DNA from: Pseudomonas marginalis
GTDB lineage: Bacteria > Pseudomonadota > Gammaproteobacteria > Pseudomonadales > Pseudomonadaceae
DNA length: 64,000 nucleotides
Direction: 5' to 3'
Assembly: GCF_024169655.1 (NCBI RefSeq)
Contig: NZ_JALJWV010000001.1
Span: forward strand, 5,066,001 to 5,130,000
Made by a program: the position numbers and the translations under genes. The notes beneath the pieces were generated by a model. That model saw only the letters and a program-made list of their open reading frames with translations, searched no databases and was not told where the DNA came from. Positions 42,193 through 51,301 of this stretch are shown piece after piece (position 1 is the stretch's first letter; each line of letters starts with the position of its first letter).

Positions 42193-42579
42193 TTAGATCA
42201 AGCCTTTCTTCTGCTTGTAGTCGCGAACGGCAGCCTTGATGGCGTCTTCTGCGAGCACGGAGCAGTGGATTTTCACTGGCGGCAGAGCCAGTTCTTCGGC
42301 CAGTTGGGTGTTGCTGATAGTCACAGCCTCATCCAGGGTCTTGCCTTTCATCCATTCGGTCGCCAGGGAGCTGGAGGCGATAGCCGAACCGCAGCCGTAA
42401 GTCTTGAACTTGGCGTCTTCGATAACGCCCGCCTCATTGACTTTGATCTGCAGGCGCATCACATCGCCGCACGCCGGAGCGCCGACCATGCCGGTGCCGA
42501 CATCAGGGTCTTCCGCGTCCATCTTGCCGACGTTGCGCGGGTTTTCGTAGTGGTCTATGACCTTTTCGCTGTAAGCCAT
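42193..42579 (-). CDS. iscU: Fe-S scaffold protein IscU
   Basis: A 128-residue scaffold on which clusters are built. The ligands are visible as GAPACGDVMRL (Cys near residue 37), YGCGSAIASSS (Cys near 63) and KIHCSVLAEDA (Cys near 106). The LPPVK motif that HscA recognises is present just before the last Cys (LALPPVKIHC). Confidence 0.98.
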   Translation of the reverse strand: MAYSEKVIDHYENPRNVGKMDAEDPDVGTGMVGAPACGDVMRLQIKVNEAGVIEDAKFKTYGCGSAIASSSLATEWMKGKTLDEAVTISNTQLAEELALPPVKIHCSVLAEDAIKAAVRDYKQKKGLI

Positions 42580-42678
42580 GGTACTGAATCCTCACTCATC
42601 AGGGCCGCTCTGGAGCCCTGTAAAAACGCCTGCGTTTTCCGCCACGTTCCTACAGAGCTGGGGTGGCGGCTTCTATAG

Positions 42679-43893
42679 TTAGTGTGCCGCCCACTCGATC
42701 TTGGAAATATCGATGCCGTCTTTGTACATGTCCCACAGCGGCGACAAGGTGCGCAGCTTGGTGACGGCCTCGCAGACTTTCTGCGCGGCGTAGTCGACTT
42801 CTTCTTCGGTGGTGAAACGGCCAAACGTAAAGCGGATCGAGCTGTGCGCCAGTTCGTCGTTGCGGCCCAGGGCGCGCAGCACGTAGGACGGCTCAAGGGA
42901 GGCCGAGGTGCAGGCCGAACCGGACGAAACCGCCAGGTCCTTGAGCGCCATGATCAGCGACTCGCCTTCGACGTAGTTGAAGCTCAAATTCAGGTTGTGC
43001 GGTACACGGGCAGTCATGCTGCCATTGATGTACAGCTCTTCAAGGTTTTCGACCTGCTTGTAGAAGCGATCGCTCAGGCCCTTGATACGCACGTTTTCGG
43101 CAGCCATTTCTTCCTTGGCGATACGGAAAGCCTCGCCCATGCCGACGATCTGGTGGGTCGCCAGGGTGCCCGAACGCATGCCGCGCTCGTGACCGCCGCC
43201 GTGCATGGTGGCTTCGATGCGCACGCGAGGTTTGCGGCTCACGTACAGGGCACCGATGCCTTTAGGACCGTAGGTTTTGTGCGCCGAGAACGACATCAGG
43301 TCGACTTTCAGCTTCGACAGGTCGATGTCGACCTTGCCGGTGGACTGAGCAGCGTCGACGTGCAGCAACACACCTTTGGAGCGGGTCAGCTCGCCGATGG
43401 CCGCGATGTCGTTGATGGTGCCGATTTCGTTGTTCACGTGGATCACGGAAACCAGGATGGTGTCTTCACGCATCGCCGCCTCGATCATCGCCGGCGTCAC
43501 GATACCGTCGGTGGTCGGCTCGAGGTAGGTGACTTCGAACCCTTCACGCTCCAATTGGCGCATGGTGTCGAGGACCGCCTTGTGCTCGATCTTGGTGGTG
43601 ATCAGGTGCTTGCCTTTGGTCGCGTAGAAATGCGCGGCGCCCTTGATTGCCAGGTTGTCGGATTCGGTAGCACCGGAGGTCCAGACGATTTCGCGTGGGT
43701 CGGCACCCACCAGGTCAGCGACTTGGCGACGAGCGTTTTCAACCGCTTCTTCGGCTTTCCAGCCGAATACGTGGGAACGCGACGCCGGGTTGCCGAAGTT
43801 TCCGTCAACCAGCAGGCATTCGCTCATCTTTTGCGCGACACGCGGATCAACCGGGGTGGTCGCTGAGTAATCAAGGTAAATCGGCAATTTCAT
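42679..43893 (-). CDS. iscS: Cysteine desulfurase IscS
   Basis: A 404-residue PLP enzyme that takes sulfur from cysteine for Fe-S clusters and tRNA thiolation. It starts MKLPIYLDYSATTPVDPRV, with the PLP lysine in MSFSAHKTYGPKGIG and the catalytic Cys in SSGSACTSASLEPSYV, the long-loop group I signature. About 100 bp separate it from iscU and 50 bp from iscR. Confidence 0.98.
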   Translation of the reverse strand: MKLPIYLDYSATTPVDPRVAQKMSECLLVDGNFGNPASRSHVFGWKAEEAVENARRQVADLVGADPREIVWTSGATESDNLAIKGAAHFYATKGKHLITTKIEHKAVLDTMRQLEREGFEVTYLEPTTDGIVTPAMIEAAMREDTILVSVIHVNNEIGTINDIAAIGELTRSKGVLLHVDAAQSTGKVDIDLSKLKVDLMSFSAHKTYGPKGIGALYVSRKPRVRIEATMHGGGHERGMRSGTLATHQIVGMGEAFRIAKEEMAAENVRIKGLSDRFYKQVENLEELYINGSMTARVPHNLNLSFNYVEGESLIMALKDLAVSSGSACTSASLEPSYVLRALGRNDELAHSSIRFTFGRFTTEEEVDYAAQKVCEAVTKLRTLSPLWDMYKDGIDISKIEWAAH

Positions 43894-43943
43894 GGACTTT
43901 CTCCTAAATCAGGCTGGCTGGCGTGCCGTTAGCTCTTCGGCTG

Positions 43944-44435
43944 TCACTCGACGGCAGACGCTTCAATCTTGTCCAGACGCGGCGCCTTGGTGTTGCAACG
44001 GCGCTGGTCCTGACGCTGGGCTACTTCTTGCACCTCACGGCGAGTCACAAGATCAGCCAAGCTGATACCACTCAAAAACTCATGGATCTGCAGGCTCAAG
44101 TCACACCACAAGTGGTGGGTCAGGCAGGTGTCGCCGGCGTGGCAATCACCCAAACCCTGGCATTTGGTGGCATCGACGGATTCGTTGACCGCGTCGATCA
44201 CCTGGGCCACCTGGATACCCTGCATATCGCGCGACAGTTGATAGCCGCCACCCGGCCCACGCACGCTGGAGACCAGATTGCTGCGGCGCAATTTGGCGAA
44301 CAACTGTTCGAGGTAGGACAGGGAAATGCCTTGGCGCTCGGAGATATCGGCCAGGGACACCGGCCCAGTTTGCGCGTGCAAAGCCAAGTCAAGCATGGCG
44401 GTCACCGCGTATCGGCCTTTTGTAGTCAGTCTCAT
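43944..44435 (-). CDS. iscR: Fe-S-responsive regulator IscR (Rrf2 family)
   Basis: A 163-residue regulator whose [2Fe-2S] form represses the isc operon. The winged helix starts MRLTTKGRYAVTAMLDLALH. The cluster ligands Cys92, Cys98, Cys104 and His107 are all present (KCQGLGDCHAGDTCLTHH), at the E. coli positions. The start excludes 33 upstream codons that run through the promoter. First gene of the isc operon. Confidence 0.97.
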   Translation of the reverse strand: MRLTTKGRYAVTAMLDLALHAQTGPVSLADISERQGISLSYLEQLFAKLRRSNLVSSVRGPGGGYQLSRDMQGIQVAQVIDAVNESVDATKCQGLGDCHAGDTCLTHHLWCDLSLQIHEFLSGISLADLVTRREVQEVAQRQDQRRCNTKAPRLDKIEASAVE

Positions 44436-44468
44436 GGACAAGTACCAAGGTGTTTCAGAATGGGAGCA

Positions 44469-44520
44469 AGTATGCGATTCCCGAGTATTTAAGTCAACTA
44501 TAAGACCTAGTACTTTAGTC
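44469..44520 (-). promoter_or_regulatory. iscR promoter with two IscR-type sites
   Basis: On the minus strand a -35 TTGACT (44492-44497) and -10 CATACT (44469-44474) are spaced 17 bp. Two related 15-mers, GACTAAAGTACTAGG (44506-44520) and GACTTAAATACTCGG (44481-44495), are spaced exactly 25 bp. Both resemble the type 1 IscR site, and the second covers the -35 and spacer. Confidence 0.7.
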
Positions 44521-44621
44521 AGGATTAGCCGCAAAAAGGGCGCGCAAATAATATCAGGATGGGGTGGGGACGAACAGCAGGAACAGGGCCGAGCAGGAAT
44601 TCAGAGACCAATGGAGATCAA

Positions 44622-44713
44622 CATGTGGGAGGGTGCTTGCTCCCGATAGCGACGGATCAGTCAATGTATTGGGTGACTGACCACCGCTATTGGGGGCAAG
44701 CCCCCTCCCACAG
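44622..44713. repeat. REPIN between cysE and iscR
   Basis: catgtgggagggtgcttgct and the inverted caagccccctcccaca are the REP ends. The inside pairs through gatcagtca / tgactgacc. It has the same internal 'cagtca…tgactg' arrangement as the element at 6241-6333. Confidence 0.85.
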
Positions 44714-44737
44714 GGGACTTTTGGTGATCGCGAGGCT

Positions 44738-45520
44738 TCAGCCAGCCTTGGTGGCGGCTTCGTCTTTGATCTCGGCGAAGTCCTCTTCGCGCAGCTCAGG
44801 CAGGTCTTTCGCACAATAGCTGCTGCCCAACTCCTTCAGCGCGCCGCACATGCCGTCCAGCTTGCCGTCTACCGCTTGCAGGTGGTCAAGCAACTGACCG
44901 ATGGCACGGGCCACCGGGTCGGGCATGTCTTCGCTGACGCCGTAGGCATCGAAGCCGATCTTCTCGGCCATAGCCTTGCGTTTGGCTTCCTGCTCATCAC
45001 CGACTTCCGGCTTGACGATGATCCGCCCTGGAATCCCAACCACGGTTGCCCCCGGCGGCACGGCTTTGGTCACCACTGCATTGGAGCCGACCTTGGCCCC
45101 AGCCCCCACAGTGAACGGACCCAGCACCTTGGCGCCCGCCCCTACCACCACGCCGTTTTCCAGGGTTGGGTGGCGCTTACCTTTATTCCAACTGGTGCCG
45201 CCCAGGGTCACGCCCTGGTACAGGGTCACGTCATCACCAATTTCGGCGGTCTCGCCAATGACGATGCCCATGCCGTGGTCGATGAAGAAGCGGCGGCCGA
45301 CCTTGGCGCCCGGGTGAATCTCGATGCCGGTCAACCAGCGCCCAAAGTTGGACACCACCCGCGCCAGCCATTTCCAACCCATGCCCCACAAGGCGCCGGA
45401 CAGGCGATGAATCCAGATCGCATGCATGCCCGGGTAGCAGGTCAGCACTTCAAAGGCATTGCGCGCCGCCGGGTCACGGTGGAAAACACTCTGGATATCT
45501 TCTCGCAAACGCTCGAACAT
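44738..45520 (-). CDS. cysE: Serine O-acetyltransferase
   Basis: A 260-residue enzyme that makes O-acetylserine for cysteine synthesis, a logical partner of the adjacent isc operon. The N-terminal helical part (DPAARNAFEVLTCYPGMHA) is followed by a left-handed beta-helix of hexapeptide repeats (IEIHPGAKVGRRFFIDHGMG, VTLYQGVTLGGTSW). The catalytic His lies in FFIDHGMGIVIGETA. It is 2 bp from trmJ on the same strand. The C-terminal extension of about 85 residues beyond the helix is typical of the pseudomonad/Azotobacter form. Confidence 0.96.
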   Translation of the reverse strand: MFERLREDIQSVFHRDPAARNAFEVLTCYPGMHAIWIHRLSGALWGMGWKWLARVVSNFGRWLTGIEIHPGAKVGRRFFIDHGMGIVIGETAEIGDDVTLYQGVTLGGTSWNKGKRHPTLENGVVVGAGAKVLGPFTVGAGAKVGSNAVVTKAVPPGATVVGIPGRIIVKPEVGDEQEAKRKAMAEKIGFDAYGVSEDMPDPVARAIGQLLDHLQAVDGKLDGMCGALKELGSSYCAKDLPELREEDFAEIKDEAATKAG

Positions 45521-45522
45521 TT

Positions 45523-46293
45523 TTAATCCTTCCGCTTAAGAAGCTCGCCACGGGCCGCTTTCTGGGTTTCCGTGAGGATGCCACGCAATATATTCATTTC
45601 CGCTCGGCTGACCGAGCTGCGTCCGTACAGGCGACGCAGGCGCGCCATCAAGTGCCGGGGCTTTTCCGGATCGAGGAATTCGATGGCCACCAGGGTTTGC
45701 TCCAGGTGCTCATAGAACCGTTCCAGCTCGTCCATGGTGGCCAACTCGCCACTTTTGGTCGATGCCACTTCATCCTTCTCGACCTTGCTCGGCTGCCCTT
45801 CAGCGGCCAGCCAGGCCATGCGCACTTCGTAACTCAACACCTGCACCGCCGCCCCGAGGTTCAGCGAGCTGAACTCAGGGTCTGATGGAATATGCACGTG
45901 ATAATGACATCGCTGCAGCTCTTCATTGGTCAGGCCGGAGTCTTCACGACCGAACACCAGGGCGATTTCAGCGCCGCCGGCGGCTTCCTCCACCACTTTG
46001 GTCCCGCATTCACGCGGATCGAGCAATGGCCAAGGGATTCGACGGTCGCGGGCGCTGGTGCCGAGCACCAGGTTGCAGCCGACCAATGCATCTTCCAAGG
46101 TGGCGACGACCTGGGCTTTTTCAAGGATGTCATTGGCGCCGGAGGCCCGGGCATCGGCCTCGTGGTGCGGGAACACGCGCGGCTCGACCAGCACCAGGCG
46201 CGTCAGCCCCATGTTTTTCATGGCTCGCGCCACCCCGCCGATATTGCCGGGATGACTGGTATTGACCAAGACGACACGAATGTTTTGCAGCAA
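45523..46293 (-). CDS. trmJ: tRNA (Cm32/Um32) 2'-O-methyltransferase TrmJ
   Basis: A 256-residue SPOUT-class methyltransferase acting on position 32 of tRNAs. It starts MLQNIRVVLVNTSHPGNIGG and has the SAM-knot motifs FGREDSGLTNEEL and SLNLGAAVQVLSYE. The start codon is TTG and no strong Shine-Dalgarno precedes it, yet the MLQNIR start is conserved in the family. It is divergent from suhB and upstream of cysE. Confidence 0.95.
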   Translation of the reverse strand: MLQNIRVVLVNTSHPGNIGGVARAMKNMGLTRLVLVEPRVFPHHEADARASGANDILEKAQVVATLEDALVGCNLVLGTSARDRRIPWPLLDPRECGTKVVEEAAGGAEIALVFGREDSGLTNEELQRCHYHVHIPSDPEFSSLNLGAAVQVLSYEVRMAWLAAEGQPSKVEKDEVASTKSGELATMDELERFYEHLEQTLVAIEFLDPEKPRHLMARLRRLYGRSSVSRAEMNILRGILTETQKAARGELLKRKD

Positions 46294-46438
46294 GGGAGGC
46301 GCTCTCGGACACGGGAAAGGGGAGCAAATCTTACAGAACAGCCTAAGGTTATGCCATGAAAGCTCACGTCGTCCTTCACCTGAAGAAAGTTTCTGCTAGA
46401 ATGCTCGGCTTTCTTTAACAACCTTAGGTGACACATCC
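46294..46438. promoter_or_regulatory. trmJ-suhB divergent promoter region
   Basis: 145 bp between divergent genes. A plausible suhB -10 hexamer TAGAAT lies at 46397-46402, and a short repeated tttct motif surrounds it. No operator recognised. Confidence 0.4.
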
Positions 46439-47254
46439 ATGCAGCCCATGCTGAATATCGCGCTGCGCGCCGCCCGCAGCGCCAGTGAATTGATCTTCCG
46501 CTCCATCGAGCGCCTGGATACCATCAAGGTCGACGAAAAAGACGCCAAGGATTATGTATCCGAGGTGGATCGCGCCGCCGAACAGAAAATCATCGACGCC
46601 CTGCGCAAGGCCTACCCTACCCACGGCATTCTCGGCGAAGAAACCGGCATGCATAAAGGCAGCGGCGAAGGCGAAGACTACCTGTGGATCATCGACCCAC
46701 TGGATGGCACCACCAACTTCCTGCGCGGCATCCCGCACTTTGCCGTGAGCATCGCGTGCAAATACCGTGGCCGCCTGGAACACGCCGTTGTGCTGGACCC
46801 GGTTCGCCAGGAAGAATTCACCGCCAGCCGTGGCCGTGGCGCCCAGTTGAACGGTCGTCGCCTGCGCGTCAGCGGCCGTACCAGCCTGGACGGCGCCCTG
46901 CTGGGCACCGGCTTCCCATTCCGTGACGACCAGATGGACAACCTGGACAACTACCTGGGCATGTTCCGCGCCCTGGTTGGCCAGACCGCCGGCATCCGCC
47001 GCGCCGGTGCAGCCAGCCTGGACCTGGCCTATGTGGCCGCCGGTCGTTTTGATGCGTTCTGGGAGTCGGGCCTGTCCGAGTGGGACATGGCAGCGGGCGC
47101 CCTGCTGATCCAAGAGGCCGGCGGCCTGGTGAGCGACTTCACCGGTGGTCACGACTTCCTGGAAAAGGGCCACGTGGTTGCCGGTAACACCAAATGCTTC
47201 AAGGCAGTATTGACGGCGATCCAGCCGCACCTGCCGGCGTCGCTGAAGCGCTAA
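46439..47254 (+). CDS. suhB: Inositol-1-monophosphatase family protein SuhB
   Basis: A 271-residue Mg-dependent phosphatase. It has the metal-binding motifs GEETGMHKG and IIDPLDGTTNFLRGIPHFAVS, and the C-terminal SEWDMAAGALLIQEAGG. In E. coli SuhB also binds the rRNA antitermination complex; in P. aeruginosa it affects virulence gene regulation. Followed by a strong terminator. Confidence 0.96.
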   Translation: MQPMLNIALRAARSASELIFRSIERLDTIKVDEKDAKDYVSEVDRAAEQKIIDALRKAYPTHGILGEETGMHKGSGEGEDYLWIIDPLDGTTNFLRGIPHFAVSIACKYRGRLEHAVVLDPVRQEEFTASRGRGAQLNGRRLRVSGRTSLDGALLGTGFPFRDDQMDNLDNYLGMFRALVGQTAGIRRAGAASLDLAYVAAGRFDAFWESGLSEWDMAAGALLIQEAGGLVSDFTGGHDFLEKGHVVAGNTKCFKAVLTAIQPHLPASLKR

Positions 47255-47271
47255 GCGAGCGAGCACAAAAA

Positions 47272-47296
47272 AGCACCCCTCGGGGTGCTTTTTTTA
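47272..47296 (+). terminator. suhB terminator
   Basis: agcacccc / ggggtgct with a minimal loop is followed by seven T residues, 17 bp after the suhB stop. The A run on the other side may let it work in both directions. Confidence 0.9.
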
Positions 47297-47344
47297 TGCC
47301 TGGGATTTGGTGTGAGCTTAAATACCAGCAACACCACAAGCCAA

Positions 47345-47375
47345 CTGTGGGAGGGGGCAAGCCCCCTCCCACATT
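47345..47375. repeat. REP palindrome between suhB and the glycine-zipper gene
   Basis: tgtgggagggggc and gccccctccca pair around a short loop, giving a compact single hairpin like the one at 9353-9387. Confidence 0.8.
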
Positions 47376-47397
47376 GTGAACTGTGCCAGGCCCGGGG

Positions 47398-47940
47398 TTA
47401 TTGCTGGTTCTGGCCCAGAATCAGACGCCCCTCTTTATCGACCGGGATCTGACCGCCTGGATCACGATCCATACGCACCGTACCTTCCTTGCCACCCAAG
47501 GTGTAACGCACGTCATAGCCGACAACCTTGTCGCTGATGTCGTTGACGGTGTTACAGCGGGTTTGCGTGGTGGTGTAGGTATCGCGGTTCTGCATGCCTT
47601 CCTGAACCTTGTTACCGGCGTAGCCGCCACCGACCGCACCGGCTACGGTGGCCAGCTTCTTACCGTTACCGCCACCGACCTGGTTACCCAACAGGCCACC
47701 GGCCAGCGCACCGACCACCGTACCGACGATCTGGTGTTGATCCTGCACCGGCTTCTGCCGGGTCACTGCGACGTCCTTGCAGACCTCGCGAGGCGTTTTA
47801 ATCTGGGTGTTCACCGGCTGCACCGCCAGCACTTGCGCATACTCAGGGCCGCTTTTTACCAGGCTGTAGGTGGCAACAGCACCCCCGGCAGTCACACCGA
47901 CAGCACCCAATACCGCACCAACCAGCAACGACTTGTTCAC
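47398..47940 (-). CDS. Glycine-zipper 2TM-domain envelope protein
   Basis: A 180-residue protein with an N-terminal hydrophobic anchor (LLVGAVLGAVGVTAGGAVATY) and a central glycine zipper (about residues 78-105: VGTVVGALAGGLLGNQVGGG, VAGAVGGGYAGNKV), as in SlyB/Rick_17kDa outer-membrane proteins. No lipobox Cys is visible. The C-terminal part (VVGYDVRYTLGGKEGTVRMD) is a small beta-domain. The start is GTG at 47940: a perfect AGGAGG lies six bases before it, whereas the ATG codons at 47961/47958 have none. Role unknown, probably envelope integrity. Confidence 0.8.
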   Translation of the reverse strand: MNKSLLVGAVLGAVGVTAGGAVATYSLVKSGPEYAQVLAVQPVNTQIKTPREVCKDVAVTRQKPVQDQHQIVGTVVGALAGGLLGNQVGGGNGKKLATVAGAVGGGYAGNKVQEGMQNRDTYTTTQTRCNTVNDISDKVVGYDVRYTLGGKEGTVRMDRDPGGQIPVDKEGRLILGQNQQ

Positions 47941-48010
47941 GTTGAACCTCCTGACCATCACAAACGGACCGAAAGATCCGCGCTATACCCAGCCTTGGAG
48001 CAAAAAAAAA

Positions 48011-48033
48011 GGCGCGAGTTCAATACTCGCGCC
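48011..48033 (-). terminator. secDF terminator
   Basis: On the minus strand GGCGCGAGT / ACTCGCGCC forms a nine-base perfect stem followed by nine T residues, 32 bp beyond the secF stop. Confidence 0.9.
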
Positions 48034-48064
48034 TTCTTTGTAACAACAAATCAACGCTCACCCA

Positions 48065-48979
48065 TCAAGGGCGGTCGTCGACCTCCTTGCCAGTCGCGGC
48101 CGGAGGGATCAGGTCTTCGCTGTTGAGGTTCAGCCAGATCAGTACCACGTTGGCGATGTAGATCGACGAGTAGGTGCCCGCCAGAACGCCGATAAACAGC
48201 GCCAGGGAGAAGCCCCACAGGTTGTCACCACCGAAGATCATCAGTGCCGCGATCGCCAGCAAGGTGGAGATCGACGTCGCCATGGTCCGCAACAGGGTCT
48301 GAGTGGTGGAGATGTTGATGTTCTCGATCAGCGTCGCCTTGCGCAGTACGCGGAAGTTCTCTCGAACCCGGTCGAATACCACGATGGTGTCGTTGAGGGA
48401 GTAACCAATGATCGCCAGCACGGCAGCCAGTACGGTCAGGTCGAAGGTGATCTGGAAGTACGCCAGGATACCCACGGTTACCACCACGTCATGGATCAGC
48501 GACACAATGGCGCCAACCCCGAATTTCCACTGAAAGCGGAAAGCCAGGTAGATCATGATGCCGCCGAGCGCCATCAGCATGCCGAGACCACCCTGGTCGC
48601 GCAGCTCTTCACCCACTTGCGGGCCGACGAACTCGACGCGCTTGACCGATGCCGGGTTATCACCGCCGACCTTCTGCAAGGCCTCGGCGACCTGATGACC
48701 CAGTTGCGGGTCTTCGCCCGGCATGCGCACCAGCAGGTCGGTGGTCGCACCGAAGCTCTGCACGATGGCTTCGTGATAGCCGGCCTTGACCAGCTCGCTG
48801 CGCACCAGGCTAACGTCGGCCGGCTTCTCATAGGTCAGCTCGATGAGCGTACCGCCGGTGAAGTCCAGACCGTAGTTCAGGCCCTTATGGAACCAGCTGA
48901 ACAACGCCAGAACGGTAAGGAGCACAGTGACGCCGAACGCAATATTGCGAACGCCCATGAAGTTGATTGTACGTAACAT
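48065..48979 (-). CDS. secF: Protein translocase subunit SecF
   Basis: A 304-residue inner-membrane protein with six membrane segments of the RND type. It has FTGGTLIELTYEKP in the first periplasmic part, IGYSLNDTIVVFDRVREN in the fourth-fifth segment and the typical TTLLRTMATSISTLLA-like region. With SecD it uses the proton gradient to pull proteins through SecYEG. It follows secD by nine bases. Confidence 0.97.
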   Translation of the reverse strand: MLRTINFMGVRNIAFGVTVLLTVLALFSWFHKGLNYGLDFTGGTLIELTYEKPADVSLVRSELVKAGYHEAIVQSFGATTDLLVRMPGEDPQLGHQVAEALQKVGGDNPASVKRVEFVGPQVGEELRDQGGLGMLMALGGIMIYLAFRFQWKFGVGAIVSLIHDVVVTVGILAYFQITFDLTVLAAVLAIIGYSLNDTIVVFDRVRENFRVLRKATLIENINISTTQTLLRTMATSISTLLAIAALMIFGGDNLWGFSLALFIGVLAGTYSSIYIANVVLIWLNLNSEDLIPPAATGKEVDDRP

Positions 48980-48988
48980 GGCAGCCCC

Positions 48989-50857
48989 TTAAATCCACAA
49001 CTTCTTGAAGTCACGCCCGCCAAAGATCAGGTTGACCATTGCGCGGGTCACCATGATGGCCGTGAACATCGAGGTAAAGATCCCGAGGGACATGGTCACC
49101 GCAAAACCTTTGACCGGGCCGGTGCCCATGGCAAAGAGAATCCCGCCGACCAGCAATGTGGTCAGGTTGGAGTCGAGAATCGCGGTAAATGCCCGGCCGA
49201 AGCCTTCGTTGATTGCGCGCTGCACGGTCATGCCGGCGGCGATCTCTTCACGAATCCGCGAGAAGATCAGCACGTTGGCGTCCACCGCCATACCCATGGT
49301 CAGCACGATACCGGCGATGCCTGGCAGGGTCAGCGTAGCCCCCAGCAGCGACATCAAGGCCAGCAACATCACCATGTTGCCCGCCAGGGCCACGGTGGCG
49401 ATGATGCCGAAGAAGCGGTAGATGGCGATGATGAACAGCGACACGAACAGCATGCCCCACAAGGCCGCATCGACACCTTTGGTGATGTTGTCGGCACCCA
49501 GGCTCGGGCCGATGGTGCGTTCTTCAGCGAAGTACATCGGCGCAGCCAGGCCACCGGCACGCAGCAGCAGGGCCAGCTCGGACGATTCACCCTGGCCGTT
49601 CAGGCCGGTGATGCGGAATTGAGCACCCAGCGGCGACTGGATGGTCGCCAGGCTGATGATCTTCTTCTCTTCCTTGAAGGTCTGCACCGGCACGTCTTTC
49701 TCGACGCCGTTGACCATTTGCTTGGTGTAGGTGGTCACCGGGCGCTGCTCGATGAAGATCACCGCCATGCTGCGACCGACGTTGCTGCGCGTGGCGCGGC
49801 TCATCAGCTCGCCGCCGTGGCCATCCAGGCGGATGTTCACTTCAGGCGTACCGTGCTCGCCGAAACCGGCCTTGGCGTCAGTCACCTGGTCGCCGGTGAT
49901 GATCAAACCACGCTCGATCTGCGCCGCAGGGCGGTTGCCTTCACGGAACTCGAAGGTCTCGGAAGTGGCTTTGGAAGCACCCGGCTCAGCGGCCAGACGG
50001 AATTCCAGGTTGGCCGTCTTACCGAGGATACGCTTGGCTTCAGCAGTGTCCTGCACGCCCGGCAGCTCAACCACGATGCGGTTGGCGCCCTGACGCTGAA
50101 CGATCGGCTCGGCCACACCCAGCTCGTTGACGCGGTTACGTACCGTGGTCAAGTTCTGCTTGATGGAGTATTCGCGGATTTCCGCCAGCTTGGCCGGGGT
50201 CATCGCCAGACGCAGTACAGGCTGACCGTTGAGGTCGGCCGGTACGATGTCGAAATCGTTGAAGTTCTTGCGGATCAGCCCACGGGCCTGTTCGCGCGCG
50301 GCCTCGTCAGAGAAGCCCAACTGGATGGCACCGTTGAGCTGCGGCAGGCTGCGATAACGCAACTTCTCTTTACGCAGCAGGCTCTTCACGTCGCCTTCGT
50401 AGACTTTCAGGCGTGCGTCGAGGGCTTTGTCCATGTCGACTTCCAGCAGGAAGTGAACACCACCGGACAAGTCCAGACCCAGCTTCATCGGGTGCGCGCC
50501 AATGCTGCGCAGCCATTTTGGCGTGGTCTGTGCCAGGTTGAGCGCGACAACATAGTCGTCACCCATGGCCTTGCGCACGACGTCTTTGGCCGGCAACTGG
50601 TCTTCTTGCTTGGTCAGGCGCAACAAGCCGCCCTTCGCGTCAGCTGCCAGGGTTGCCGCTTTAACCTGGATACCCGCATCGGTGAGCGCTTTGCTCGCGC
50701 GTTCCAGGTCAGCCTGATTGACCTTCAGCGAAGTGCTGGCGCCAGAGATCTGGATCGCAGGGTCATCAGGATAGAGATTGGGAGCGGAATAAATAAAACC
50801 GATCGCCAGCACCGCCAGGATCAGTAGGTATTTCCACAGAGGGTATTTGTTCAGCAT
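48989..50857 (-). CDS. secD: Protein translocase subunit SecD
   Basis: A 622-residue inner-membrane protein with the large periplasmic P1 domain (from about residue 30 to 440) and six membrane segments. It has GLDLSGGVHFLLEVD (D1 motif), VVELPGVQDTAEAKRILG, and the channel segment GMAVDANVLIFSRIREE. Start MLNKYPLWKYLL uses ATG at 50857; a GTG just upstream is less likely. Part of the queA-tgt-yajC-secD-secF operon conserved in Gammaproteobacteria. Confidence 0.97.
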   Translation of the reverse strand: MLNKYPLWKYLLILAVLAIGFIYSAPNLYPDDPAIQISGASTSLKVNQADLERASKALTDAGIQVKAATLAADAKGGLLRLTKQEDQLPAKDVVRKAMGDDYVVALNLAQTTPKWLRSIGAHPMKLGLDLSGGVHFLLEVDMDKALDARLKVYEGDVKSLLRKEKLRYRSLPQLNGAIQLGFSDEAAREQARGLIRKNFNDFDIVPADLNGQPVLRLAMTPAKLAEIREYSIKQNLTTVRNRVNELGVAEPIVQRQGANRIVVELPGVQDTAEAKRILGKTANLEFRLAAEPGASKATSETFEFREGNRPAAQIERGLIITGDQVTDAKAGFGEHGTPEVNIRLDGHGGELMSRATRSNVGRSMAVIFIEQRPVTTYTKQMVNGVEKDVPVQTFKEEKKIISLATIQSPLGAQFRITGLNGQGESSELALLLRAGGLAAPMYFAEERTIGPSLGADNITKGVDAALWGMLFVSLFIIAIYRFFGIIATVALAGNMVMLLALMSLLGATLTLPGIAGIVLTMGMAVDANVLIFSRIREEIAAGMTVQRAINEGFGRAFTAILDSNLTTLLVGGILFAMGTGPVKGFAVTMSLGIFTSMFTAIMVTRAMVNLIFGGRDFKKLWI

Positions 50858-50919
50858 CACGCCGCCCGCTTATAACGCGGGGCGCCTTGCGCGCCCCGTC
50901 GATTGGTAAAGGTTGTTAC

Positions 50920-51258
50920 TCAGATCGCTTTGAGCGTGCCTTTAGGCAGCGTGGCGGCGATGGCGCCCTTCTGGAACTTCATTTCTACGGTGTCGGAGAC
51001 TTCCAGAACCACGAAAGCATCGGAAACCTTGGTGATCTTGCCCGCGATACCGCCGGTCGTCACAACTTCGTCACCTTTCTGCAGGCTGCCGAGCAGGTTT
51101 TTCTGCTCTTTGGCGCGTTTGGCCTGTGGACGCCAGATCATCAGGTAGAAGATGACCAGGAAGCCGACCAGGAAAATCCACTCGAAACCACCGCCCATAG
51201 GGCCGGCAGCAGCAGGCGCAGCGGCATCAGCCATGGCGTTAGAGATAAAAAAGCTCAT
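50920..51258 (-). CDS. yajC: Preprotein translocase accessory subunit YajC
   Basis: A 112-residue protein with one membrane segment (GFEWIFLVGFLVIFYLMIW), followed by RPQAKRAKEQKNLLGSLQKG and GDEVVTTGGIAGKITKV, the family signature. It binds SecDF. It lies between tgt and secD. Confidence 0.97.
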   Translation of the reverse strand: MSFFISNAMADAAAPAAAGPMGGGFEWIFLVGFLVIFYLMIWRPQAKRAKEQKNLLGSLQKGDEVVTTGGIAGKITKVSDAFVVLEVSDTVEMKFQKGAIAATLPKGTLKAI

Positions 51259-51301
51259 TTAGCACTCCAGTTGCAAATAGTGAATCTTAGGGTCGGAAAA
51301 C

